Assembly: GCA_026985095.1 (NCBI GenBank) | Contig: JALSQW010000046.1 | Coordinates: forward strand, 62,001-126,000 | DNA length: 64,000 nucleotides | From: Acidimicrobiia bacterium | Lineage (GTDB): Bacteria; Actinomycetota; Acidimicrobiia; Spongiisociales; UBA5794 | Direction of reading: 5' to 3' | Shown here: positions 8,311-16,897 of the stretch, in pieces | Layout of the letters: each line of letters opens with the position of its first letter | Position numbering within the stretch: position 1 is the stretch's first letter | Notes under the pieces: generated by a model | Seen by the model: the letters and a program-made list of their open reading frames with translations, nothing else | Told to the model about the DNA's origin: nothing | The model's database searches: none | Translations under genes and position numbers: made by a program

Positions 8311-9711
8311 ATGACGGCGAGCCGGCCTCCGCGGAACGAGCGCACGAGACGGTGGCTCGCGGCGGTGATGACCGTCGGGATGGTCGTGGCGGTGGTCGCG
8401 GCAGGTGCGACGACCCGGACACGTCGGGGCCCGGCGGTGACGCAGAGCCGCGCCGCGGACCCGCTGCTGGCCGACGCCATGGCGCTCGCCCTCGGTGCGA
8501 CACCCGAGCAGTTGGCAGCTGTCGCCGCGGAGATGGCCGGTACCGGTGACGTCGGTTGGGTCCCGTATCTCGTCGACATGACCCGGATCTTCCGAGTGGA
8601 GGGCTCCGTTCGGCGCTTCGGCGCCGCCTTGGAGTCACTGACCGGGGTTCTGGTCCCCGACGATCCGCGGGACGTGTACACGACCTACGGCACCTGGATG
8701 TACGACCACGATGTGGTGCCGGTGGCGGGGTACCGACGGTGGAAGGCGACGATGTACGGCATCGTCGGTCCCGAGTTCGTCCCGCTGCTGGAGTCGGTCG
8801 ACGATCCACGCCTCGCCGCCGAGCTCCAATGGGGCGGTGTACGGCGGGGCGGCATCGCCGAGCTGAACGCACCGCCGGTGATCCCGGTGTCGGCGGCGGG
8901 GTACATGATCGACACCGAACTGACCTTCGGCGCCACCGTGGCGGGGGAGAGTCGCGCCTACCCCCACCGGATCCTCGACCGCCATGAACTGGCCAACGAC
9001 GTGCTTGGTGGCGAACCGGTCGCCCTCGTCGACTGCACCCTGTGCCGGACCGGGGTGCTGTACTCCCGCCGGGTCGGCGGGCAGGTCCTCGACTTCGAGA
9101 CCTCGGGCTTGCTGCTCAACTCGAACAAGATCATGGTCGACCGCCAGACCGACTCGTTGTGGGTGCAGCTGACCGGTGAGGCGATCGCCGGTCCCCTGCA
9201 GGGGGTGGTCCTCGATCGCTTCCCGCTGACCGTCACCCGGTGGGGTGCGTGGCGGGCCGAGCATCCCGATTCGTCGGTGGTGGCGATCCCGACCGGGATC
9301 CCGTCGGACTACCCGCCGGGAGCGCCCTATCGGAACTACTTCGAGGCTCCCGAGCTGTGGTTCCCCGCCGCTTCGGTCCCGGACGTCTTCGCAGCGAAAG
9401 AGCGGATGGGGACGGTGGAGCTCGACGGTGCCTTCCTGGCGGTGTCGGTGTCCGCGCTCGCCCAAGCGGGTCCGCAGGTGCTCGGCGTGGGAGGGGCGAG
9501 CGTCTTGGCGGTCCCGACACCGGCGGGGATCCGCTTCTACGGGGATGCTCGTCCGGGGGACGCCGAGGTGCTCGTCGAGTCCTCCGACGGGGCGGCGGTC
9601 CTGTCGGATGGCACCGCCCGTCCCAGGGTGCTCGATGGGCAGTCGTTCTGGTTCGCGTGGTACGCCGCCCATCCCGATACCGCCTGGTGGCCGCAGGCCG
9701 GGCAGGGGTAG
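8311..9711 (+). CDS. DUF3179 domain-containing secreted or membrane-anchored protein
   Basis: A 466-residue protein with an N-terminal hydrophobic segment (about 14-36) after a basic stretch, so it is probably anchored or exported. The DUF3179 core is clear: YPHRILDRHELANDVLGGEP, VDCTLCRTGVLYSRR, LLLNSNKIMVDRQTDSLW and LTGEAIAGPLQG. DUF3179 has no established biochemical role; proteins of this family in bacteria and archaea carry conserved Cys and His residues consistent with a metal or redox site. The start has only a weak GGGA upstream. It stands alone between the hydratase and comM. Confidence 0.85.
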   Translation: MTASRPPRNERTRRWLAAVMTVGMVVAVVAAGATTRTRRGPAVTQSRAADPLLADAMALALGATPEQLAAVAAEMAGTGDVGWVPYLVDMTRIFRVEGSVRRFGAALESLTGVLVPDDPRDVYTTYGTWMYDHDVVPVAGYRRWKATMYGIVGPEFVPLLESVDDPRLAAELQWGGVRRGGIAELNAPPVIPVSAAGYMIDTELTFGATVAGESRAYPHRILDRHELANDVLGGEPVALVDCTLCRTGVLYSRRVGGQVLDFETSGLLLNSNKIMVDRQTDSLWVQLTGEAIAGPLQGVVLDRFPLTVTRWGAWRAEHPDSSVVAIPTGIPSDYPPGAPYRNYFEAPELWFPAASVPDVFAAKERMGTVELDGAFLAVSVSALAQAGPQVLGVGGASVLAVPTPAGIRFYGDARPGDAEVLVESSDGAAVLSDGTARPRVLDGQSFWFAWYAAHPDTAWWPQAGQG

Positions 9712-9797
9712 CCGGCGGCGGCGCGCCCCCACACCACGGAGGGTGACCCGCCGGGTGACGAGCGGTTCCTGTCCCAGCCGCGACGTACGGTCGTCCC

Positions 9798-11267
9798 ATG
9801 TTCTCTTCCATCACGTCGTGTGCGTTGGTCGGGGTCGAACCTCGACCGGTCGTCGTCGAGGCCCACGTCACCGGCGGGGTCGGCGGGTTCTCGATCGTCG
9901 GTCTTCCCGATGCCGCGGTCCGGGAAGCCAAGGAACGGGTCAAGGCCGCCTTCGCGATGTCGGGTCACCGGTTCCCGAGGGGACGGGTCGTCGTCAACCT
10001 GTCACCGGCCGACCTGCCCAAGGCGGGATCGTCGTACGACCTGCCGATCGCCTTGGGCATCATCGGGGCGGCCGGGCTCCTGGACCGGCCGCTCCCCGGG
10101 ATCGTCGCCCTGGGGGAGCTCGCCCTCGACGGATCGGTCCGAGGCGATCGCGGTGGTCTGGCGGCCGCCATGGTGGCCCGCGACCGATCCCGGCCATGCC
10201 TGTTGTCGATAGCGGCTGCCCGTCAGGTCGGGACGGGGCGGCCCTTCGACGTCCGGGCCGTCCGCAGCCTCAACCATGCGGTCCAGGTGGCGTTGGGCTC
10301 CGCCGATCCCGAGCCGATCGAACCGGTGCGGCCGGCGCTGCCGGCGGCGCCGGCCGGTGTGGACCTGTCGGAGGTGCGTGGTCAGTCGGTGGCCCGGCGT
10401 GCCCTCGAGGTGGCCGCCGCCGGCGGTCATCATCTGTTGCTCTCCGGCTCGCCGGGCGCCGGCAAGACGATGCTGGCACGGTGTTTGCCGGATCTGTTGC
10501 CACCGTTGACGGCCGCCGAACGCGACGAGGTCACGTTGGTGCGGACCGCGGCGGGGATCGACCGCGCCGAGCCGGCCGGTCGCCCCTTCCGGTCCCCGCA
10601 TCATTCGGCCAGCCTCGCGGCCATCGTGGGCGGCGGCAACGGGATCGCGCGTCCCGGAGAGGTCGCCCTGGCCCATCACGGGGTGCTGTTCCTCGACGAG
10701 CTCGGGGAGTTCCCTCCCGCCGTGCTCGACGCGCTCCGCCAACCCTTGGAAGACGGTGAGGTCTCGGTGGCCCGATCGATGGGGACGGTTCGGTTCCCCT
10801 GCCGGTTCCAGCTCGTGGCGGCGACGAACCCGTGCCCCTGCGGGTTCCGTGACGACCGTTTGCGGGCGTGCGTCTGCTCGGATCGCAGGCTCGAGCGGTA
10901 CCGGAACCGGTTGTCGGGTCCGCTGCTGGACCGGATCGACATCCGGGTGTCGGTTCCTCGGCTCCGCATCGGGGATCTCGGCGCCCCCGAAGGGGAACCC
11001 TCCTCGGTGGTGCGGCAGCGGGTCGTCGCGGCTCGGCAGCGACAAGCCGCACGGGGGCGCCTCAACCGGGAGCTCTCCAGACGAGATCTCGACGACCTCA
11101 GGTGGCCGGCGGCGACGGTGGGCGCGCTGGCGCATGGCGCCTCCGAGACCATGACCGCCAGGGGTTGGGATCGTGTTCGGCGTCTGGCGCGCACGATCGC
11201 CGACCTCGCTGGAGCCGACGACGTCGCTCCCGACCACGTCGTCGAGGCGCTGGAGTTGCGGGCGTGA
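9798..11267 (+). CDS. comM: ComM/YifB-type AAA+ ATPase (Mg-chelatase-like)
   Basis: Hexameric AAA+ helicase that promotes branch migration during natural transformation and recombination. The protein (489 residues) has an N-terminal Lon-like domain (GFSIVGLPDAAVREAKERV, LSPADLPKAGSSYDLP), Walker A GSPGAGKT at 217-224, Walker B GVLFLDELGE near 295-304 and a Cys-rich CPCGFRDD...CVC element. TACGGT at 9786-9791 sits six bases before the ATG. The stop overlaps the dprA GTG start (GTGA), joining two DNA-processing genes in one operon. Confidence 0.94.
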   Translation: MFSSITSCALVGVEPRPVVVEAHVTGGVGGFSIVGLPDAAVREAKERVKAAFAMSGHRFPRGRVVVNLSPADLPKAGSSYDLPIALGIIGAAGLLDRPLPGIVALGELALDGSVRGDRGGLAAAMVARDRSRPCLLSIAAARQVGTGRPFDVRAVRSLNHAVQVALGSADPEPIEPVRPALPAAPAGVDLSEVRGQSVARRALEVAAAGGHHLLLSGSPGAGKTMLARCLPDLLPPLTAAERDEVTLVRTAAGIDRAEPAGRPFRSPHHSASLAAIVGGGNGIARPGEVALAHHGVLFLDELGEFPPAVLDALRQPLEDGEVSVARSMGTVRFPCRFQLVAATNPCPCGFRDDRLRACVCSDRRLERYRNRLSGPLLDRIDIRVSVPRLRIGDLGAPEGEPSSVVRQRVVAARQRQAARGRLNRELSRRDLDDLRWPAATVGALAHGASETMTARGWDRVRRLARTIADLAGADDVAPDHVVEALELRA

Positions 11268-12190
11268 GCTCCGATGCCCTCTTGCGGCTCGCCAACGCCG
11301 CCCTCCCGCCCGCGCGTCTGCGGGCGCTGCTGGACGCGGCGTCACCCGAGAGGGTCCTTCGCCGGCTCTCGGCCGGTGGCGGGGACGTCCCGGACGGGAC
11401 ACGGGCCGCCGTCGCGGTCGATGCCGCGGAGCGTCGCCGGGAGCTCGCGGCCGTCGGGGCGGAGTTCGTCGCCCTCGGTCGGGCCTTCCCTCCCGACCAT
11501 CCCCTCGGGCGGTTGCGTGGCCTCCCGGACGCTCCGGCCGGGCTGTTCGTCCTCGGTGTCGTTCCTCGGGGGCCGACCGTGGCGGTGATCGGCACCCGCC
11601 GGTGCACGGCCTACGGACGGGACCTGGCGTTCGCCTACGGCCGAGCGATCGCCGAGGCGGGATGGATCCTCGTCAGCGGCCTGGCTCGAGGCATCGATGG
11701 GGCCGCCCATCGGGGCACGGTGGCTGCACGGGGACGGGGGATCGCCGTGCTGGGATGCGGGATCGACGTGGCGTACCCGAGAGGGCACGTGGGTCTCAAG
11801 CGGCGCCTCGTCGAACTCGGCGGTGCGGTGGTGAGCGAGTACCCGCTCGGGACCCGTCCCGAACCGTGGCGGTTCCCACCGCGGAACCGCATCATCTCGG
11901 GACTGTCCCAGGCGGTGGTCGTGGTGGAGGCACCCGTGAAGGGCGGATCGGGGATCACCGTCGCCCATGCGCTCGATCATGGCGTTCCCGTGTTCGCCGT
12001 CCCGGGGGATGTCGATCGGGTGTCGTCGGAGGGATGCAACCGGCTCATCCGTGACGGTGCCCAGCCCGTTCTGGATCCCCAAGACCTGATCGAAGAGCTG
12101 TCCCTGGTGGTCGGACCCCCGCGACCGGCCTCGGGGGGCGGCCCGGGTGCGTTGCGACCCGCCGACGGCCAGACTGCGGGTGATGACTGA
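11264..12190 (+). CDS. dprA: DNA-processing protein DprA (Smf)
   Basis: ssDNA-binding protein that loads RecA on incoming or recombining DNA (308 residues). The Rossmann-like core shows GTRRCTAYG at 110-118, SGLARGIDGAAHRG at 138-151, GCGIDVAYPRGH and RNRIISGLSQAVVVVEA. A C-terminal winged-helix domain, present in many DprA proteins, is not evident; the last 25 residues are low complexity. The GTG start is set by the GTGA overlap with comM. A small membrane-protein ORF overlaps its 3' end. Confidence 0.94.
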   Translation: MSSDALLRLANAALPPARLRALLDAASPERVLRRLSAGGGDVPDGTRAAVAVDAAERRRELAAVGAEFVALGRAFPPDHPLGRLRGLPDAPAGLFVLGVVPRGPTVAVIGTRRCTAYGRDLAFAYGRAIAEAGWILVSGLARGIDGAAHRGTVAARGRGIAVLGCGIDVAYPRGHVGLKRRLVELGGAVVSEYPLGTRPEPWRFPPRNRIISGLSQAVVVVEAPVKGGSGITVAHALDHGVPVFAVPGDVDRVSSEGCNRLIRDGAQPVLDPQDLIEELSLVVGPPRPASGGGPGALRPADGQTAGDD

Positions 12191-12362
12191 CCACCACCAG
12201 GGCACGAAGCGGGAGGTCCGCGAGGCGTTGCCTGGGTTCCTGCGATCATTGCGGGGGCTTCGCATCGTCGGGCTGTTCGTCCTGTTGGTCTCCGTGGTCT
12301 CGGCCGTCGGGTTCGCGGCCGGATCGCTGTGGCTGGCCTGTCGAGCGATCGGTGCGTGCTGA
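12183..12362 (+). CDS. Hypothetical 59-residue single-pass membrane protein
   Basis: A short ORF whose ATG lies inside the last codons of dprA (eight-base overlap), suggesting coupled translation. The product has a polar, charged N-terminus (residues 1-24), one hydrophobic segment (about 25-50) and a CRAIGAC end with two Cys. No family recognised. Length, overlap and the transmembrane segment favour a real gene, but GC-rich chance ORFs of this size occur, so the call is tentative. Confidence 0.45.
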   Translation: MTDHHQGTKREVREALPGFLRSLRGLRIVGLFVLLVSVVSAVGFAAGSLWLACRAIGAC

Positions 12363-12421
12363 TCGTCGCCGGTGCTCGCCGGGTCGTTGACGGGACCGTA
12401 TCCCTCGGCGACCATGACCCC

Positions 12422-13300
12422 ATGGGCCACACCGGGCCGCTCGCCGCGGCCGTCTCCGACTACGTCGAGCGTCTCGACCTCGAACGAGGGCTGTCGCCAC
12501 ACACCGTGGCCGCATACCGCCGCGACCTGAGCCAGTTCGTGGAGTTCTGTGACCGCCTCGGCATCGCCGAGCTGGAGTCCGTCGATCGCCGCGTCGTCCG
12601 GCGCTTCCTCGCCCACCTCGATAGTCGCCGGTACGCCCGTCGCAGCGTCGCCCGCAAGGCATCGGCGGTCCGGAGCTTCTTCCGGGACGCGGAGCGTCGC
12701 GGTCTCGTCGCCGGTGATCCGGCTGCCACCGTCGCCCACCCGAAACGTCCCCGCACGCTGCCCAAGGCGATCCCCGCCGGGGCCCTCGGCCGGGCCCTCG
12801 ACGCCGTCGACGGATCCGATCCGGTGTCGGTGCGGGACCGAGCCATCCTCGAACTGCTCTACGGCACGGGCCTCCGGGTCTCGGAGGCGGCGTCCCTGCG
12901 TGTGGACGACGTCCGCGGCTCGTTCCTGACGGTCACCGGCAAGGGCGACAAGCAGCGGGCCGTCCCCATCGGGCGTCCCCTGCACGAAGCGGTCGCCCGG
13001 TACCTGAGGACCGCCCGTCCCCGGCTCGTGACCGACCGATCCGGCGACGCCCTCTGGTTGGGAGTCCGCGGGGGCGCTCTCGGGACCCGAGGTCTGCGTC
13101 GGGTGGTGGCCGCGCGCCTCGGAACGTTCCCTCACGCCCTCCGACACTCCTTCGCCACGCATCTCCTCGAAGGAGGAGCCGACCTGCGCAGTGTCCAGGA
13201 TCTGCTCGGCCATACCGACCTGGGAACCACGCAGATCTACACTGCCGTCAGTCGAGATCACCTGAAAGCGACCTATGAGCGGAGCCACCCACGTGCATGA
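12422..13300 (+). CDS. xerC: Tyrosine recombinase XerC/XerD
   Basis: Site-specific recombinase that resolves chromosome dimers at dif (292 residues). The N-terminal SAM-like domain (about 8-95) is followed by the catalytic domain with the full set of residues: R152 (GTGLRVSE), K174 (GKGDKQR), H238 and R241 (FPHALRHSFATHLL), H264 (LLGHTDLGTTQIY) and the nucleophile Y273. The dprA-xerC-whiG order is a conserved chromosomal arrangement, which favours XerC over a phage integrase. The start is the ATG that gives MGHTGPLAAAV; a short TTGACG lies about 30 bases upstream. Confidence 0.93.
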   Translation: MGHTGPLAAAVSDYVERLDLERGLSPHTVAAYRRDLSQFVEFCDRLGIAELESVDRRVVRRFLAHLDSRRYARRSVARKASAVRSFFRDAERRGLVAGDPAATVAHPKRPRTLPKAIPAGALGRALDAVDGSDPVSVRDRAILELLYGTGLRVSEAASLRVDDVRGSFLTVTGKGDKQRAVPIGRPLHEAVARYLRTARPRLVTDRSGDALWLGVRGGALGTRGLRRVVAARLGTFPHALRHSFATHLLEGGADLRSVQDLLGHTDLGTTQIYTAVSRDHLKATYERSHPRA

Positions 13301-14072
13301 GCAGGGCGATCAGGAGCTCGCGGAGCTGTGGGGCCGGTTCAAGGCCACGGGTGACCTCAAGGCCCGAGAGGGTCTCATCCTCCACTATTCGCCCTTGGTG
13401 AAGTTCGTCGCCGGTCGTCTCCGGGCGGGTCTGCCCCGCAACGTCGACCCGGCAGATCTGACGTCCTACGGCACCTTCGGTCTGATCGACGCCATCGACA
13501 AGTTCGAACCGGAGCGGGGATACAAGTTCGAGACCTACGCGGTCAACCGCATCAAGGGTGCCATCCTCGACGAGCTCCGCGCCCTCGACTGGGTGCCCCG
13601 GTCGGTCCGTGCCCGGGCCCGCGAGATCCAACGCTCGATGGCCGAGCTCGAGCACGCACTGCAACGCACCCCGACCGAGGAAGAGCTCGCCGAGCACATG
13701 GACATCCCCCTCGAGACGCTTCGCGACCAGCTCGGGGAGATCTCCAGTCTCGGCTTCGTCGCCCTCGACGAGCTGCTGAACCCGACCGAGCGCGACTCGG
13801 GCGCGGTCCGGGATCTCCTCGCCGATCCGAAGGCCCTCGATCCCAGCGGGTCCTTCGAGAAGGAGGAGACCCGCTACGTCCTGGCGGACTCCATCAACCG
13901 GCTCCCGGAACGGGAGCGTCTGGTCGTGACCCTCTACTACTACGAGGGGCTCACGCTCGCCGAGATCGGCTCGATCCTCAACGTGACCGAATCCCGGGTG
14001 TGCCAGATCCACACCAAGGCGGTGATGAGCATGCGGAACCGGTTGATCGAGCCGCCCTACCGCAAGACCTGA
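13275..14072 (+). CDS. whiG: RNA polymerase sigma factor, WhiG/FliA family
   Basis: A sigma-28-type factor (265 residues) with region 2 (HYSPLVKFVAGRL, DLTSYGTFGLIDAIDKFEPERGYKFETYAVNRIKGAILDELR), region 3 (RTPTEEELAEHMDIP) and region 4 (LPERERLVVTLYYYEGLTLAEIGSILNVTESRVCQIH). In actinobacteria this family directs sporulation or motility genes; which applies here cannot be told from the window. The ATG at 13275 overlaps xerC by 26 bases; a GTG at 13293 with GGAG eight bases upstream is an equally good start (259 residues). The CdsA-to-Pnp housekeeping block begins downstream. Confidence 0.9.
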   Translation: MSGATHVHEQGDQELAELWGRFKATGDLKAREGLILHYSPLVKFVAGRLRAGLPRNVDPADLTSYGTFGLIDAIDKFEPERGYKFETYAVNRIKGAILDELRALDWVPRSVRARAREIQRSMAELEHALQRTPTEEELAEHMDIPLETLRDQLGEISSLGFVALDELLNPTERDSGAVRDLLADPKALDPSGSFEKEETRYVLADSINRLPERERLVVTLYYYEGLTLAEIGSILNVTESRVCQIHTKAVMSMRNRLIEPPYRKT

Positions 14073-14106
14073 CGCGAAGGGTTTCGCCCTACGGTTCGGG
14101 CATCGG

Positions 14107-14169
14107 TACACTCGCTGCGCAATCCGCACGTCCATCGTGACCCCGTCGGGTCGGCCGCGAGCGCGGCCG
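14107..14169 (+). promoter_or_regulatory. rpsB promoter -10 (TACACT) and leader hairpin
   Basis: TACACT at 14107-14112 would start transcription near 14119 and give a leader of about 110 bases before rpsB. Within it, 14152-14158 pairs with 14163-14169 (seven G-C pairs, four-base loop). Long structured rpsB leaders are sites of S2 autoregulation in several bacteria; whether this one binds S2 is inference. The rest of the 158-base gap before rpsB has no other recognised element except the Shine-Dalgarno GAGGAGG. Confidence 0.4.
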
Positions 14170-14230
14170 TGAGGGGAGTGCATCGCGTGGGCGGACGTAC
14201 CAACCCGGAACACAACGAGGAGGAACCGCC

Positions 14231-14986
14231 ATGTCCCAGGTGACGATGCGGCAGCTCCTGGAGGCCGGAGTTCACTTCGGCCACCAGACGCAACGATGGA
14301 ACCCGAAGATGCGTCCCTACATCTTCGGTGAACGCAACGGGATCCACATCATCGATCTGCGCCAGACCCTGGAACAGATCCAACGCGCCCACCAGCAGGT
14401 CAGGGACATCACCACCGCTGGCGGTGCAGTCATGTTCGTCGGCACCAAGAAGCAGGCCCAGGCCGCCATCCAGGAAGCTGCCGAACGCGCCGAGATGCCG
14501 TACGTGAACCACCGCTGGCTGGGTGGCATGCTCACGAACTTCCAGACGATCCACAAGCGGATCATGTACATGCGCGAGCTCGAGCGCATGGAACAGACCG
14601 GGGAGATGGAATCGTTGCCCAAGAAGGAGCGCCTCCGCCTGCGGAGGGAGTTCGTCAAGCTGGAGGCGGTCCTCGGCGGGGTTCGCACCATGCAGCGGCC
14701 GCCCGACGCCGTGTTCATCATCGACGTCAACACCGAGCACATCGCGGTGCGGGAGGCCAACCGGCTGGAGATCCCGATCATCGCCGTGGTGGACACGAAC
14801 TGTGACCCCGATCCGATCGATGTCGTGATCCCCGGCAACGACGACGCGATCCGGGCTGCCCATCTGCTGGCGGGCGCCATCGCCGACGCCGCGATCGACG
14901 GCAGACGGATCGGCCAGGCCGGCAGGAAGGACCGTGAACCCGAGCCCGCGACCGTCGGCTCGGGCGACGAGAAGGAGACCCCATGA
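14231..14986 (+). CDS. rpsB: 30S ribosomal protein S2
   Basis: Small-subunit ribosomal protein (251 residues). Diagnostic segments are [19 protein letters not shown] near the N-terminus, [41 protein letters not shown] and [25 protein letters not shown]. The ATG has a strong GAGGAGGAA Shine-Dalgarno. The stop overlaps the tsf start by four bases (ATGA). It opens the conserved rpsB-tsf-pyrH-frr translation operon. Confidence 0.98.
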   Translation: MSQVTMRQLLEAGVHFGHQTQRWNPKMRPYIFGERNGIHIIDLRQTLEQIQRAHQQVRDITTAGGAVMFVGTKKQAQAAIQEAAERAEMPYVNHRWLGGMLTNFQTIHKRIMYMRELERMEQTGEMESLPKKERLRLRREFVKLEAVLGGVRTMQRPPDAVFIIDVNTEHIAVREANRLEIPIIAVVDTNCDPDPIDVVIPGNDDAIRAAHLLAGAIADAAIDGRRIGQAGRKDREPEPATVGSGDEKETP

Positions 14987-15603
14987 GCGACTTCACCGCC
15001 AAGGACGTTCAAGCGCTGCGCCAGGCCTCCGGTGCCGGGATGATGGACGCCAAGCGGGCCCTCCAAGAGGCAGGCGGCGACATGGAACGCGCCAAGGAGA
15101 TCCTGCGCGAGAAGGGCCTCGCCGATGTCAAGAAGCGCAGTGGTCGCCGTCAAGGTGAAGGCGCCATCGGCCACTACCTGCATTCGCAGGCGGGTCGTCC
15201 GGTGATCGGGGTGCTCGTCGAGCTCGCCTCCGAGACCGACTTCGTCGCCAAGTCCGACGAGTTCCTCGAGATGGCCGACGACATCGCCATGCACATCGCG
15301 GCCGCGCGGCCCCGCTGGGTCACCCGCGAGGACGTTCCCGCCGAGGTCGTGGACAAGGAACGTGAGCTCATCGCCGCCCAGGCACGCAACGAGGGCAAGC
15401 CGGACCACATCGTCGACAAGATCGTCGAAGGGCGGATCGGGTCGTTCTACCAGGACAACGTCCTGTACGACCAGACCTTCGTCCGCTCCGAGAAGTTCGA
15501 AGGCACGATCGGTGAGATGGTCGGAGCGCTCGCCGCGAAGATGGGGGAGAACATCTCGGTCGCTCGGTTCGCCCGGCTCCAGGTCGGGGAGGCGGACGGC
15601 TAG
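14983..15603 (+). CDS. tsf: Translation elongation factor Ts
   Basis: Guanine-nucleotide exchange factor for EF-Tu (206 residues, the short form usual outside proteobacteria). The UBA-like N-terminus ([22 protein letters not shown]) and the [10 protein letters not shown] motif that contacts EF-Tu are present; the dimerisation region is reduced to one subdomain. The ATG overlaps the rpsB stop. pyrH starts at the very next base after its TAG stop. Confidence 0.97.
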   Translation: MSDFTAKDVQALRQASGAGMMDAKRALQEAGGDMERAKEILREKGLADVKKRSGRRQGEGAIGHYLHSQAGRPVIGVLVELASETDFVAKSDEFLEMADDIAMHIAAARPRWVTREDVPAEVVDKERELIAAQARNEGKPDHIVDKIVEGRIGSFYQDNVLYDQTFVRSEKFEGTIGEMVGALAAKMGENISVARFARLQVGEADG

Positions 15604-16311
15604 ATGGGTATTCGCCGGGTCGTGCTCAAGCTGTCGGGAGAGGCCTTCGCCGACCCGGAATTGAACTACGGCATCGACCCGAAGACGGTCGAGCGGGTCG
15701 CCGCCGAGATCGCCGGCGTCCATCGGGAGGGGCACGAGATCGGCATCGTCGTCGGAGGCGGGAACATCTTCCGCGGGATGAGCTCCACCGCCAAGGGCAT
15801 GGATCGAGCCAGCGCCGACTACATGGGGATGCTGGCCACCGTGCTCAACGCGATGGCGCTCCGGGACGCCTTGGAACGGGCGGGATCGCCGTGCCGGGTC
15901 CAGACGGCCATCAACATCCAGCAAGTCGCCGAACCGTACCTGCGGCTGCGGGCGATCCGCCATCTCGAGAAGGGCCGGATCGTCGTGTTCGCCGGGGGGA
16001 CGGGGAACCCGTTCTTCACCACGGACACGACCGCGGCGCTCCGGGCGGCGGAGATCGGCGCCGATGTGGTCCTCAAGGCGACGCGGGTGGATGGGGTCTA
16101 CGACGCCGATCCCGAATCGGACCCCGACGCGTCGCTCCTCCACGACATCACCTACATGGATGTGCTCTCACAGCGCCTCAACGTGATGGACTCCACGGCC
16201 ATTACGATGTGCATGGACAACGCGTTGCCGATCCGCGTCTTCAACATGATGATCCCCGGCACGATCGCCGCCGCGATCCGAGGAGAGGATGTCGGGACGC
16301 TGGTGCACTGA
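15604..16311 (+). CDS. pyrH: UMP kinase
   Basis: Amino-acid-kinase-fold enzyme phosphorylating UMP to UDP (235 residues). Seen are the N-terminal [11 protein letters not shown], the glycine loop [28 protein letters not shown] and the ATP-site [12 protein letters not shown]. The order frr after pyrH is near universal. The ATG immediately follows the tsf stop, so translation is probably coupled; allosteric control by GTP and UTP is known for the family and cannot be read from this sequence. Confidence 0.97.
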   Translation: MGIRRVVLKLSGEAFADPELNYGIDPKTVERVAAEIAGVHREGHEIGIVVGGGNIFRGMSSTAKGMDRASADYMGMLATVLNAMALRDALERAGSPCRVQTAINIQQVAEPYLRLRAIRHLEKGRIVVFAGGTGNPFFTTDTTAALRAAEIGADVVLKATRVDGVYDADPESDPDASLLHDITYMDVLSQRLNVMDSTAITMCMDNALPIRVFNMMIPGTIAAAIRGEDVGTLVH

Positions 16312-16326
16312 CCGGGAGGAGAGCCC

Positions 16327-16872
16327 GTGATCGACGAGCTGCTGATCGAAGCAGACCACAAGATGGATCAGGCGGTGGCGCACACCGCCCAGGAGTTCTC
16401 CGGGGTCAGGACGGGCCGGGCCAACCCTGGCCTCTTGCAGCGGATCACGGTCGACTACTACGGGACCAAGACGCCACTCCAGCAGCTCGCCGGGTTCACC
16501 GTCCCCGAAGCGCGGCTGCTGGTCGTCCAGCCGTACGACAAGTCGGCCATCCCGGCGATCGAACGCGCCATCCAGGAAGCGCAACTCGGCCTCAATCCCT
16601 CGAACGACGGTACGGTCATCCGTCTCGCGTTCCCTTCGCTGACCGAGGAACGTCGCAAGGAGCTGATCCGCATGGTGCGGCACCTGGCCGAGGAGGGCCG
16701 CGTCGCCGTTCGCAACGTCCGTCGCCATGCGAAGGAGGCGATCGAGGCGGAGGACGTCTCCGAGGACGACATCCGCCGGGCGGAGAAGGAACTGCAGACG
16801 CTGACGGACCGTCACATCGCCAAGATCGACGAGCTGCTCGAGAAGAAGGAAGCGGAGCTCCTCGAGGTATGA
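16327..16872 (+). CDS. frr: Ribosome recycling factor
   Basis: Splits post-termination ribosomes with EF-G (181 residues, normal length). The family blocks FSGVRTGRANPGLL, YYGTKTPLQQLAGFTVPEARLLVVQPYDK and NPSNDGTVIRLAFPSLTEERRKEL are intact, as are the two C-terminal coiled-coil helices. The GTG start at 16327 has GGGAGGAG seven bases upstream. Confidence 0.97.
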   Translation: MIDELLIEADHKMDQAVAHTAQEFSGVRTGRANPGLLQRITVDYYGTKTPLQQLAGFTVPEARLLVVQPYDKSAIPAIERAIQEAQLGLNPSNDGTVIRLAFPSLTEERRKELIRMVRHLAEEGRVAVRNVRRHAKEAIEAEDVSEDDIRRAEKELQTLTDRHIAKIDELLEKKEAELLEV

Positions 16873-16897
16873 GGCATCTGGGGCGAGGACGGTCGCA

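Noticed and set aside
12422-13300. Phage or integron integrase
   Set aside because: Complete Xer-type core in the conserved dprA-xerC-whiG-rpsB chromosomal context; no att repeats or phage genes.
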